Source of the DNA: Persicaria tinctoria
Lineage: Eukaryota; Streptophyta; Magnoliopsida; Caryophyllales; Polygonaceae
NCBI GenBank assembly: GCA_037127255.1
Contig: JBANSL010000016.1
Location: 3,970,501 to 4,034,500, forward strand
Length of the DNA: 64,000 nt
Direction of reading: 5' to 3'
The notes under the pieces are model-generated. The model searched no databases and was not told where the DNA came from. It saw only the letters and a program-made list of their open reading frames with translations. Position 1 is the stretch's first letter. Each line of letters opens with the position of its first letter. This document shows positions 1 to 10,897 of this stretch, piece by piece. Made by a program: the position numbers and the translations under genes.

Positions 1-1037
1 TTTCGTTAGGATTGGATTGTTAGGTATTAAATTATGAATGCAAGAAAGTGAATTAATTATTAATTATAGTAGGAGATTAATCAAAGAATGATGAGTGATG
101 AAATGATGACATGGCTTCCAATCAGGAGCGAGAGGTGCAGTTGGTGATGGTGATGATGAGAGCAAGCAGCCCTAAAACATGCATATATGTAGGTAGTTGG
201 AGGGTGACATACCAACAGACTCAATCACCTCCAATCCTTTAGCTAGCTAGCTAACACACGTACGCATATATGGAATGCACCTTAAACAGATATGTGTATA
301 ATTCCAAAATGTTACACCTTGTAAAGTGCTTGCTTGATCGGCCCATCTCCCATTCAAATGGAATAATATATCACCTGCTTCATCTCTTGATCATCTTTAT
401 ACACTTCATGTGCCGACGCTTATCATCTACTGTATGTCGGGGTGAGCATGAAGCGATCAAAGTCGGTTAAAGATGGATAGATTATCCCACATCGAAAATA
501 AATAGAGAAATTGAATAATACTTATATAAAGTGGATAGACTATTTTTATAGAATTTTATTAACTTATTGTGCACGCCTAAATCTATGATGTATTTAGATT
601 AATGTCCACGAAAAATAATGTAAGACGATATAATCGCTAATGTAAGATATTTGTTTCATGTTATGAATCTATAACTTTTCGATTCCATACTCTCCGCTTT
701 TGTAACTCTTGTTTTCTGTTTGTTAGACATAATTGGGAAAAAGTTACATGCATTTTGATCTCCTAGACTTTGTTTTAAGCGGGATAAATTAAGATCGGTG
801 TTGTTTTGAATATGTATTATGGAGTAATTTAGTTTTCAAAATACCTGGAAATTCTGAAATGAACCAAAACGACGTCGTCAAGTCTGGGAGCGTGTTAGAC
901 TTTTCTTTCAGTTCAGCGTACGACGGCGCGAACTAAAAACGACGTCGTGTTATCACTTTAATCGGTCTCAATCCAAGTTCCAACCCAGTTTCTGCGGTTC
1001 AGCCTCCGCCCCGGCGACTGCAATCTGCGGGACTCCA
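1..1037. other. Upstream spacer and promoter region of the first Nudix gene
   Basis: No convincing coding region is visible. The stretch is AT-rich with short, poorly supported open frames, and the last 170 bases become more GC-rich as they approach the ATG at 1038. This part would hold the promoter and 5' UTR of the Nudix gene. I see no gene and no clear transposon termini. Confidence 0.6.
869..948. promoter_or_regulatory. Two copies of the palindrome ACGACGTCGT in the Nudix promoter
   Basis: The perfect 10-bp palindrome ACGACGTCGT occurs at 869-878 and again at 939-948, exactly 70 bp apart and 90-170 bp before the start codon. Its GACGTC core is the type of ACGT element bound by plant bZIP factors (family knowledge). 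A similar AAACGACGT word appears near 28347, so it may instead be a leftover of a repeat. A regulatory role is inference. Confidence 0.35.
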
Positions 1038-2892
1038 ATGGCTTGCAAATACAACTACGTTTTATCTCCTCTCTCTCACTCCATCAGAACCTCATCCAAG
1101 TCCTTCCTCAAATCCCTAGTTTCGCCATTGCCATTCCACCGAGTAATCCCTTCATTTATCACCTCCGCTCATCCCCAATCTCCGGGGAATTCTAGAACCT
1201 TCTCGACACTGGCGAAGGCCAGCTTTACCTGGGATGACGTCTTCCGAATTTCCGGCTCCAAAGATAACGGTTCGCCTGATCTTTCCCGTTTCTTCGACAA
1301 AATCAGCGCTTGCAATCGCAATTGTGTAGGTGTCGTCTCCCTCTCCTTCCCTCCCTCTCTCTTTGCGTTATGCATAGGTTAGAATGTTAGATGATTGTTG
1401 GCTGAAGTGAAAGATGAATTGGTTTGCAGGATAAATCGAGCGAGTTTCTCCCTTTCGTAATTGAAGATCAAATCGTTGGCTTTGTACACAAGGGGTGAGA
1501 ATTTCTACGTTTTTGTTGAATATTAGCTCCTCTAATTTGGCTTGAAAAGGGGATCAACTCTAGATGCTTTTCATAGATTACAATGTGGAGGAGAATGGAA
1601 ATTGAGACTGATGGATATGTTTCAGTGTAACAGTTTTGCCGATATCTTGAGGAGTTATCAAGATGTGTTTGTGTTTCCCCCAGTTGGGATTTCAAATGGG
1701 CCTTCAAGTGGATATGTTACTTTACAAGCAGCATTAAGGACTCCAGAGGAGAGGACAAATGCGGTTGAGAATGTTATTAGAAGCCTAGGAGAAGATGTGA
1801 TACCAGGAATCCGAAATGAGGTGCTTCTAATTGCCAATGGCTATTTGTTATGTTTGTATAGAACAGTTCTGTTGACATTGATGATTTTCCATCTGCATTG
1901 GTTGTGATTGTATGAGATTGGACCATTACTGCTTTTCGAGTTGTCAATATGGAAACATCTACTTTCTTGATATAGCCGTTTGTTTATTTACCAACCACTT
2001 GTTTCTTCATCCGAACCAGCTTTACCCTATCACTGCAAGCTTTGGAGCTAAGGAGTTCTTGTCAATGGAGAGGGCCGCTGCTCCATACTTTGGAATAAAG
2101 GCAAGTGATATTGTTGTGACTTATTACCTATAGATGACAGTAAATTTTCAAATCGAGTCTCTAATCATCATAATGCTCGTTTTTTCGTTAATCTGTATGC
2201 AGTTTGTACTTTGTAGACCATCTGGCAGTTGCAACTCCCTTTTAAAATTCATGTCAGACTTTAACATCCTGTGTTCTTTGTTTTTTATAACTTTATTTTG
2301 AATTGTATATTGGTTGTCAAACTCTTTTTTGACTCATTCATTACATATTAGTGAAGCTATGTGAGCTTGGCTAATTTTTTTCCCTATCCTTCTTAAAGTA
2401 GGCATATGGAGTCCACATGAATGGATATATTGAAAGAAATGGTGAAGAGTTTCTGTGGGTAGGGAAGCGAAGCCAAGAAAAGCCCACATTTCCTGGGATG
2501 CTTGATCATCTTGTTGCTGGAGGATTGGTTAGTTCTGACTTCTTAATTAATTCTTTTACCTGTTCATGCGTTCTCTGGTCATGAGGCAGGTCCATGCCCA
2601 TCAGTCAACTTGATATATTAATGTAATGATTCAAGTTGGTTGAAGTGAAATGATGTCATTAAAATTTTGATAAACTCGTAAGATATGCAATGCTGCACAA
2701 TACCCTCTTGCTGCCTTCTGGAGGCCGGCATTTTCGTATGTCATTAAATCACAGTCCTCTGTTGCTCATTTCAGTTTGATTAGTCTTTTAGATGCATGTT
2801 ATGTCCGTCACCCAGACCACCCCAGGTTGCTAAATTCTCCAAATCTGTCCAGTTGGCTTGAACAAACAACATTTATTCCTTCAATGTTGTGA

Positions 2893-2936
<44 letters not shown>

Positions 2937-4242
2937 TATTGTGCTTTTATAATTGAATTTCAATATGTTGTTTGCACATTTATTTTCCTTTATGAACCTA
3001 CAAACGTCAAAAACTTTATCGTCCTAGCATCCCTAGTTGTCCAATTTCTGCATTTGCCAATGTTCATCTTATCTAGTCATCTTGTGGCTACTGCAATTGT
3101 TGTTGCAGCCCCATGGAATTGCCTGCAGTGAGAACATGATCAAGGAATGTGAGGAGGAAGCAGGAATTCCGAGATCTGTTGCCAAGTGGTTCGTTTTCTT
3201 TTTGCCACTTTGCTTTTGTTATATACTTATATGATCTTGATGATATGTCACAGGATCCTATAATCTTTATGATGTCTGCCATGATTTGATTTGCATTCTT
3301 TCCTTTTGTTGGGGTAGAAATTTTCAGCTTTTGGTAATACCGGAGTCAATTGGGCTAAGAATAGATTTCCTAGTACACTGCATTTACGTTTTCAATTCAG
3401 AATGAATTGGTTTATGATTCTTATTGATCTGATTGTCTCTCCTTTCCAGTGCTAAAGCAGTGAGTGCCATTTCTTACTCAGACATTGATGGGTATAGATA
3501 CAAGAGAGATGTACTGTTTTGTTATGATTTAAAACTACCGGAAGATTTTGTCCCCAACAATCAGGGTAAGCCTAATAATGTTTCTGTAAATTGACATAAG
3601 TTTAATGTTTTACAATGATTTCAGATGACACTCTGGTTCATTATTTTTCGTTTTATCCAGATGGTGAAGTGGAGAGCTTCAAATTGATCCCTGTTACTCA
3701 GATTATGAATGTCATAAAGCAAACTAATTTTTTCAAGCCAAACTGCTGTCTTGTCATCATTGATTTCCTCATAAGACACGGGTATGAAGATTTCTTCTTA
3801 TAGTATGATGAGAAATTTCTGCATCTGCCCTGCCATCACAACACATCAGTCCACTGTTTTTTTTTTTTTTGACAGAAGACAACATCTCCTAGATATTCAG
3901 TTTTAAATTTCATAATAGAGGAAGCAAAATATGTTCAGAACTGATTGTTTTGGTTTCTACTTTCTGTGTTATTCAATCTGAACAAGTTCTTGCACAGTTG
4001 TACTGTCTCTACACTCTACAACATCTTTAAAATATCTGTTGAAACACCCTTCAATTTACAGTACTTAAGTACTTAATGACTGCATATAAGTTGGTGCGAT
4101 GAAACAGTTTGATTATCTTAATTTTGTTTTGCTTGTTGGTTTCTGATTAGTTTTTGCCTTCCACTTTTTCAGTTATATTACCCCTGACGATGCAGGATAC
4201 TTGAAGCTGTTCCAGAACTTGCGCGGTGGAGATTGTTCATAA
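1038..4242 (+). CDS. NUDT20: Nudix hydrolase 20/24-like, chloroplastic (DUF4743 + Nudix), copy 1
   Basis: Nine coding exons: 1038-1325, 1430-1494, 1634-1820, 2020-2100, 2402-2527, 3109-3185, 3450-3565, 3661-3781, 4173-4242. They join in frame to 376 residues. The Ser-rich N terminus looks like a plastid transit peptide. It is followed by a DUF4743-like region (about 65-200) and a Nudix domain with the box around residues 248-269, ending in KECEEEAGI (consensus REUXEEXGU, so Arg is replaced by Lys; the glutamates are kept). The C terminus is GYLKLFQNLRGGDCS. Arabidopsis and yeast members of this family are known to hydrolyse damaged (oxo/oxy) thiamin diphosphates, which protects TPP enzymes. 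Intron 4 begins with GC, not GT (AAAG|GCAAGT at 2097-2106). The ATG matches that of the paralog at 13148 (MACKY versus MACNY). Confidence 0.9.
2893..2936. repeat. Compound (CT)n(CA)n microsatellite in Nudix intron 5
   Basis: A run of CT dinucleotides passes directly into a run of CA dinucleotides inside the intron between exons 5 and 6 of the first Nudix gene. It is a probable length-polymorphic marker and has no coding role. Confidence 0.9.
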
Positions 4243-4861
4243 GTTATAAATGACTTTTGAGCTCTGTAAGTTTTTTTTTTTTTTTTAAAAGCAAAACCCT
4301 TGGAAGTAGCCACATAGCTAGTTGAATTGCTGAGTTTAAACTTGATTTAGGAACATGATAGATTTTTTTTTTCTTCAAAACTTATTGTTGGTGAAAATTT
4401 CATTTCTTGCTTACGATGTCAGAGAACAGGACTTGTAAGTTGCTGTTAAAAAAGTACATTTCTTAAATAGGCTTAGATCGTTGAGATGAAAGCAAAAGGT
4501 TATGTTAGATATTATTAGCTTCATTTCACTTCCAGGAGAAAGTTTTTACTTTACACTTTTCATGTTTCATTGAATGGAACAAAAAAAAATCTTATCCTGA
4601 AAATTATTTTTAAAAAATGCAAAGATTCAAGCAATTGAGCCTAGAATAGTCCAAGACGAAAGAGACAAAGAGAAAAACAAAACAAAACAATGAAAAACAA
4701 GAAGATAAGCCATATTTGAATGGTTGCAGTTAAGACATTTGTATGAAAGTGCTTGCCTTTAACCTGATAGATTTGTTTCAGGCCACCTCCTTACCACCAA
4801 GGAAGTACACTCTCCTTCGCCTGTCGTTTTCCTCTCCACATTCTCCCGAAGCATCTCCTAG

Positions 4862-5251
4862 TCATTCACACAGGCGTTCCTTGCTTCCGAAACTTATAGC
4901 TGTAGGGCCAACCCTGATATCTTCTGCAAAACTTTTGTCTTGTAGTTGAAATTTCTCCTCCAACGCATTTTGTGGTGGTTTGTCGATAATCAATATACAT
5001 TTCTTGCCAATCAATGATCCCTTGGTCGAGTGGTAAAGAGGAGGTATCCTTGCGCTTCTCTTGCCACTTGGTTTGCCCAGTTCAAGATACATGTATCTTG
5101 CACGAGTAGCTGTTTGAGCTTCTGAACTTATCCTTGTGAACGATAAGCTTGTGGTATTGATCAACAAGTTGGAGGTGGCCTGCCTTGTCAAGTTGATGGT
5201 AACAATTGTTGATAAACACAAAACTAGTGTTTGAAGTAGTTGTGGTGACAT
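4862..5251 (-). CDS. Unrecognised 129-residue ORF with hydrophobic N terminus (doubtful gene)
   Basis: An open frame starts at a true ATG (5251) and begins MSPQLLQTLVLCLSTIV, which could act as a signal peptide. The rest is basic and has no family I recognise. It lies just downstream of the Nudix gene on the opposite strand. I see no intron and no clear TATA box. The plus strand of the same stretch (about 5020-5090) contains TGGTCGAGTGG and CAGTTCAAGATAC, which resemble tRNA box A and box B, so the locus could be a decayed SINE and not a gene. Treat the coding call as weak. Confidence 0.2.
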   Translation of the reverse strand: MSPQLLQTLVLCLSTIVTINLTRQATSNLLINTTSLSFTRISSEAQTATRARYMYLELGKPSGKRSARIPPLYHSTKGSLIGKKCILIIDKPPQNALEEKFQLQDKSFAEDIRVGPTAISFGSKERLCE

Positions 5252-5367
5252 GAACTGACGTTTGTGTTCAAAGTATGGGTTCTTACATGATATCGATGGA
5301 TCTTATCGATTTGTATACATGGCCATAGGTCGAAAACGATGTTCGAAAAATACTAGCACACACAACC

Positions 5368-6317
5368 CTTGTACAAATCTTTGCATAGAGTTCTACACTT
5401 GCACGTATTTTGGGTCATCTTCCTTGGTGAAAACGATTATTTATCCTAATCCAGTTTATGAGTTAGACTGATCTTACAAATTGGCCTTGATAGACCTACT
5501 TTTTTTTTAGCCTTAGTTCAGTTGTCTTACAGTCACTTTACATCTAAATTTGATATTATATGATCTGTTTAAGTGATTGATCATCTCACTCACAAGTGTC
5601 TGTCTCCACTCTCCATGTTTCTAAAACAAGTTAGACCCATTGAGCTCAAGCTTTTCAAGGGTCATTTAGCTAATTAGCTTAAGGGCTTGTACAAATCTTT
5701 GCATAGAGTTCTACACTCACGTATTTTGGGTCATCTTCCTTGGTGAAAATGATTATTTATCCTAATCCAGTTTATGAGTTAGACTGATCTTACAAATTGG
5801 CCTTGATAGACCTACTTTTTTTTTAGCCTTAGTTCAGTTGTCTTACAGTCACTTTACATCTAAATTTGATATTATATGATCTGTTTAAGTGATTGATCAT
5901 CTCACTCACAAGTGTCTGTCTCCACTCTCCATGTTTCTAAAACAAGTTAGACCCATTGAGCTCAAGCTTTTCAAGGGTCATTTAGCTAATTAGCTTAAGG
6001 GCTTGTACAAATCTTTGCATAGAGTTCTACACTCACGTATTTTGGGTCATCTTCCTTGGTGAAAATGATTATTTATCCTAATCCAGTTTATGAGTTAGAC
6101 TGATCTTACAAATTGGCCTTGATAGACCTACTTTTTTTTTAGCCTTAGTTCAGTTGTCTTACAGTCACTTTACATCTAAATTTGATATTATATGATCTGT
6201 TTAAGTGATTGATCATCTCACTCACAAGTGTCTGTCTCCACTCTCCATGTTTCTAAAACAAGTTAGACCCATTGAGCTCAAGCTTTTCAAGGGTCATTTA
6301 GCTAATTAGCTTAAGGG
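5368..6317. repeat. Three tandem copies of a 316-bp unit abutting a transposon
   Basis: Copies start at 5368, 5686 and 6002 (318, 316 and 316 bp), each beginning CTTGTACAAATC and ending TTTAGCTAATTAGCTTAAGGG. Copies 2 and 3 appear identical; copy 1 differs at a few places, for example two extra bases near 5400. The third copy runs straight into the left terminus of the Harbinger-like element at 6315, and every internal junction carries the first bases of that terminus (GGGCTTGT). Confidence 0.93.
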
Positions 6318-6501
6318 CTTGTTTGATATCCATTCCCGGGAATCAAAACTGGGAATCGTAATGGATGATTCCCGATTTAAGTGTTTGGTATGATCAAAAC
6401 TTGGAATCGTAATGATTCCCGGGAATCATCCATTACCAATTTTGTAGCCCATTTCATTCTCATCAGAATGCTGGGTAATCCTCCATTCCCAGTTTTGTAG
6501 C

Positions 6502-6542
<41 letters not shown>

Positions 6543-6938
6543 GTTATAAGAATGGTAACTAGTTATTATTATTATTTTTATTATTATTATTATTATTATT
6601 AATTATATTATATTATATTATATTTTTTATTTTTAATAATAATATAATGGAAAATTTTGGTAGAATATCCATTTAGGATTTGTAATTAAGTAAATGTCCA
6701 TTTTTATTTGACAATTAAGTAAATGTCCAAAATTTTATCTTAATACCTAAACTACCCCTCTTTTAATTTAACCTACCTCTTTCACCATCTCTCTCACCTA
6801 ACATACCGTCTCTCCATTTCTCCTTCCTCCATGGCATCAAACCACCAACCACACCCAATCTCCATCAAATTTTCTTCCTTCTTTCTCATACCTTCTCCAA
6901 TTGGCAACTCAAGGTCTCCATGGTAGCAACCTCGATTC

Positions 6939-7571
6939 TCAATTGGCGAGAGCCAGTTCCTCCTTGTTTTGGATGCTCTCGATTGGCGATTTATGTTTCT
7001 CCATGTCGTTTTCCAACTTTTCGGCGGTCGAATTCGAAGCTTTGATGAACTGGCTGAGGAACGAGGACGGCAACGGTAGAGCGGAGCCGCTCGGGGGAGG
7101 ATCAACGGTCAAGCTAACGGCGCCGGAGGAGGATGAGAAGTTGAGGCCTTGCTCTGGATGCTCTCGATCTGCGACATATGTTTCTCCCTATCATTTTCCA
7201 ACTTTTCAGAGGTCGAATTCGAAGCCTTGACGAATTAGCTAAGGAACGAGGACAACAACAGTAGAGAGAAGCCTCTCGAGGGAGGATCGACGCTCAAACT
7301 AATGGCACTGGAATCGAAGTGACGTCAATGGTCATTAGTTTTAGTGGAAGACGATTGATTTCAATTGGAGATAATCGAGGGACGAGATTGATGTTTTTTT
7401 ATGGTGAATGGGGCATCCAAGCTTTTCCGGTTGTCGATATGAGTATAGAAGGATGTCAAAGGTTGTAGAGAATTTGTCGAGGTCATTTGGTTGTCCACGG
7501 AGAGATCGAGCATCGTCGACAATGAATTGAGATTCAACGAGGTACGAGAGTGCATTAATTCGAATTTTCAA
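6939..7571 (-). pseudogene. Captured gene fragments, one exon-like piece present twice
   Basis: On the minus strand a piece reading FLSQFIKASNSTAEKLEND then MEKHKSPIESIQNKEELALAN ends at a stop at 6939-6941. A diverged second copy at about 7147-7330 reads FVKASNSTSEKLEND and KHMSQIESIQSK, with an in-frame stop just before FVKAS. The copies share matching flanks rich in Ser and Pro. The segment is clearly more GC-rich than the surrounding element and has a coiled-coil-like Glu/Lys/Ser pattern. A further stretch (7341-7571) has two overlapping minus-strand frames. I cannot name the parent gene. The layout fits gene capture by a MULE followed by local duplication. Confidence 0.5.
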
Positions 7572-8897
7572 TTGATTGAGTTAGGATTTGGAATTGAGCT
7601 TATAAATTTGTGAGATATAAGTGGATTCTCGCTTTGAATCACTAAACTGATGTGTGGATGGATTGAATTAGCCAATTGTTTGGTAAAGTTGAGTATTGAA
7701 ATTCTGGCTATGAGTAATGAAATTTTCAAGTACGTACTTCATATTGTTTGAGTAATGATATACAAGATTGCCAAAAAGTAATTGAAAGGTGAAAGTTTAA
7801 GGCATTAATGGTTGCAATTTAGTGTTATTTCAAGTAACTAAAAGGTGAAAGTTGCAGGATTTTTGTTGCAGTTTTAAGATTGGTGATAGTTAATCAAATT
7901 TATTTTTGGTGACATTGAGTTATATCTTTTTGGCGATAATGTCATATACTTCGTAATTTTGATTACCGTTCTTTAAGTGAGATTTAGTTTTAATATTTGG
8001 TGATACCCTATTTCGATGACATTATATGATTTTTAGATATCAATTTTCTGTCTTTAGGATATCTGTCACCATTTCACAAATTGTGTTTGGCTATAGTATT
8101 ACTTTATTTATTATTTGTCTAAAATGCTCTTCTTCAAATGAGATTGTGTTTGGTGACAATAGCTGATTCTGTAGATTCATTTGGGATAACAATTATGTTT
8201 GATGACAATAGTTGCTAACAGTTCTTGTGACCACTACCATTTTTATTTTGTGTTAATTTATTTATACATTTTATGCTAACAATACTTGAGCGGTGATACT
8301 ATTTGATAATAATACTCGATGAAAATATTTTGAAGACAATATTTGGTGACAATCACTATATGTACTAGGATCATTTTGATGATAATTTTTTGTGACAATC
8401 ATTGGGATTATTTAATGATAATTTTTTGTGACATTGTTCTATAATTGGTGATAATGTCATAAGATAATGTTACATAGCTAATGAAAGTGAGATCAATACC
8501 AGTTTCATTTGGTGACAATTTATTTATACATGTTATTCTGCCAACATGTGAGTTGTGACACTATTTGATGACAATAGTTTGTGACAATGTTTGATGACAA
8601 TGTTCACTTGTTGGTGACAATGGGATGGTGACATTTTTTTTTGTCGTTGGTGAGTGGTGACAATACATTCGAGAAAATAATATGGGGATATTGTTATGTA
8701 GTTGGTGATAATGTTTTGTTTTTTGTGACAATAAGTTTGAGAAAAGAATATGGTGACAATGTTCTATAGTTGATGATAATAGGGTGGTGACAATGTAATG
8801 TAGTCGGTGACAATAGGTTAATTGGTGACATTGTTATGTTGTTGGTGACAATATATTACTTACAAGAGGTTGATGACATTGTTTTTTTTTTTTTAGA

Positions 8898-9310
8898 TTG
8901 GTGACAATTGGTAGAGTTATATATTATGTTTTAATGACAAATGGAATTTATGTTGTTATTTTTAGATTGGTGACAATTGGTAGAGTTATATATTCTATTT
9001 TGGTGACAAATGAAATTTATGTTGTTATTTTTAGATTGGTGACAATTGGTAGAGTTATATATTCTGTTTTGGTGACAAATGGAATTTATGTTGTTATTTT
9101 AAGATTGGTGACAATTGGTAGAGTTATATATTCTGTTTTGGTGACAAATGAAATTTATGTTATTATTTTTAGATTGGTGACAATTGGTAGAATGGTAGAG
9201 TTATATATTCTGTTTTGGTGACAAATAGAATTTATGTTGTTATTTTTTTTTTAGATTGGTGACAATTGGTAGAGTTATATATTATGTTTTGGTGACAAAT
9301 GAAATTTATA
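8898..9310. repeat. Tandem 69-bp minisatellite within the GGTGACAAT array
   Basis: About six copies of a 69-bp unit of the form GATTGGTGACAATTGGTAGA ... TTTTGGTGACAAATGGAATT follow one another, with small length changes near 9190 and 9250. Because 69 is divisible by three, a frame stays open and reads VTIGRVIYSVLVTN repeatedly. This is a by-product of the repeat and not a protein gene. Confidence 0.9.
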
Positions 9311-9808
9311 TTTCATTTAGCTATAATGTAATTTTCATTATCCTTTTGTTCAATTGTAGTGGAAGTTGTGGTATGTATACCATCAAATATATCGAGGGTC
9401 TTGCATTTCATGGTGGTATTGAAGCTATTTCAGACAAGTATATGGATGCATATAGAGAGAGAGGATGGCTATAGAGGGTCTTGCTATTTTTGATGTTAAG
9501 TATGAATGTCTCAACTATTCCCCTTTGTTTTGATATTTTTGCAACTTGATGTAGTTTGACAATTAAGTATTACAAAGTTAAACTTTACATCAAATTTCAT
9601 CTACTTAGGGTTATTATTGTAACAAAAATGCATTAATATTAGATGACAAATGTGATGTCATTGTAGTATTGTACATCAAATTATTCGTTTGCTCAAGTTT
9701 AGCCCCTCTGGGGTCTATGCTCGCCTAGTTATAGGGTTTCAGTTTCGTAACAAAAATGCGTTAATATTAGATGACAAATCTGGATCACATTGGTACTGTA
9801 CACACATT

Positions 9809-9865
9809 TTAGGGTTTAGGATTTATTGGCCCTAAACTCTAAACCCTAAACCCTAAACCCTAAAC
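9809..9865. repeat. Interstitial telomere-type repeat (CCCTAAA)n
   Basis: A short TTTAGGGTTTAGG run at 9809-9820 is followed, in opposite orientation, by CCCTAAACTCTAAACCCTAA and further CCCTAAA units to 9865. This is the plant telomere repeat in a head-to-head arrangement, located inside the nested transposon. Confidence 0.9.
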
Positions 9866-10897
9866 TATATTGTACATCAAATTTTCGTCTGCTCAAGTTT
9901 AACCCCTCTTGGGTCAATGACCCCCTTGTTCTAGGGTTTCAGTTTTGTAGCAAAAATATGTTAATATTAGATGACAATTGTGATAACATTAGCATTGTAC
10001 ACATTTTAGTTTGATTAAAGTGCTTTGTAGTTGGTGACAATTGGTTGGTGACACTGTTTTGTCGTTGGTGACAATTAATTTCTAAAAATAGGTGGTTGAC
10101 ACTAGATTGGTGACAAAGTTTTGTAATTGGTGACAATAGATTATTGACCAAAGCTTGATGAAAATAGGTTGGTTATACTGTTTTATTGTTGGTGTCAATA
10201 GATTACTGAAAAGAGGTTGGTGACAATGCTTTTTATAAGTTGGTGACAATACGGTTGATTAAATAATATGAAAACAGTGTTCTGTAATTGGTGACAATGT
10301 CTTGGTGATGTATAATGTTATGGTGACAATTTTTTTAAGGTTACAATATCATGGTGACAATATATTGTCATCAACCTCGTCATTAATAGTTGTCACCAAC
10401 AATTGTCATCAAGAAAATCATCTATTAGCAGAAAAACCACATTTGTCACCGAGGAAAAGTGTTACTGACAACTGTCACTGGAAGAAAATCAATTGTCACC
10501 CTTTTTTTTTTGTCACCGGCCAACAATTATCACAAGAAAAAAAAAAGAAAATTAATTGTCACTGGAAAAGATTTTCCCCTAACTGTCACCGAAAAAATAA
10601 AATGTCACAAAAAATCAATTGTCACCAAAATAATTGTCACAGTTAACTGTGACCAGAAAAATATACTCAACTATCACCAAAAAATTGTCACCAAATGCGC
10701 GTTGACCGGAATGGTCAATGTTGACTAGTCAATGTTAAAATTAAAAATGGTCAAAGGGGGAAGGAGGAAGAGTTAGGGATGGGGAAGGAGGGGTATTTTT
10801 GGAAAAAATGGACATTTACTTAATTATGTAAAAAAGTGGACATTTACTTAATTTTGACATGAAAAATGGATATTTACCAAATTTAACATAATATAAT

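Larger units (their letters stand above)
8150..10700. repeat. Long array of GGTGACAAT words with a polarity switch near 10365
   Basis: From about 8150 to 10360 the plus strand is filled with scattered copies of (T)GGTGACAAT and close variants at irregular 15-40 bp spacing. At 10352-10370 the sequence GGTGACAATATATTGTCATC forms a local palindrome. From there to about 10700 the same word appears only as its complement ATTGTCACC. The array lies wholly inside the nested MULE-like element. Repeated short words near transposon ends are often transposase-binding sites in other families, but this array is far longer than usual; its function is unknown. Confidence 0.85.
6649..10887. mobile_element. 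Nested Mutator-like (Pack-MULE-like) element
   Basis: The left end (6649-6780) and the inverted right end (10745-10887) share about 100 bp of terminal inverted repeat. Each contains two copies of ATTAAGTAAATGTCC spaced about 30 bp, then a run of C-rich sequence. The outer tips are GGAAAATTTTGGTAGAATAT and, inverted, GTTAAATTTGGTAAATATCC. A 10-bp direct repeat ATAATATAAT lies at 6639-6648 and 10888-10897, close to the 9-10 bp target duplication known for MULEs, although the flank is AT-rich, which weakens this point. Inside are gene-like fragments (6939-7571) and a GGTGACAAT array (about 8150-10700). No MURA-type transposase is seen, so it would be mobilised only in trans. Confidence 0.65.

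Noticed and set aside
270..470. 66-codon ORF near the window start
   Set aside because: No domain, no homolog known to me and no splice or promoter context; most likely random.
8898..9474. ORFs reading VTIGRVIYSVLVTN repeats
   Set aside because: They come from a 69-bp minisatellite (a multiple of three) in the GGTGACAAT array; there is no coding signal apart from the repeat.
8150..10700. CRISPR-like array
   Set aside because: The word is short, irregularly spaced and variable, and this is plant nuclear DNA; there are no spacers or cas genes.
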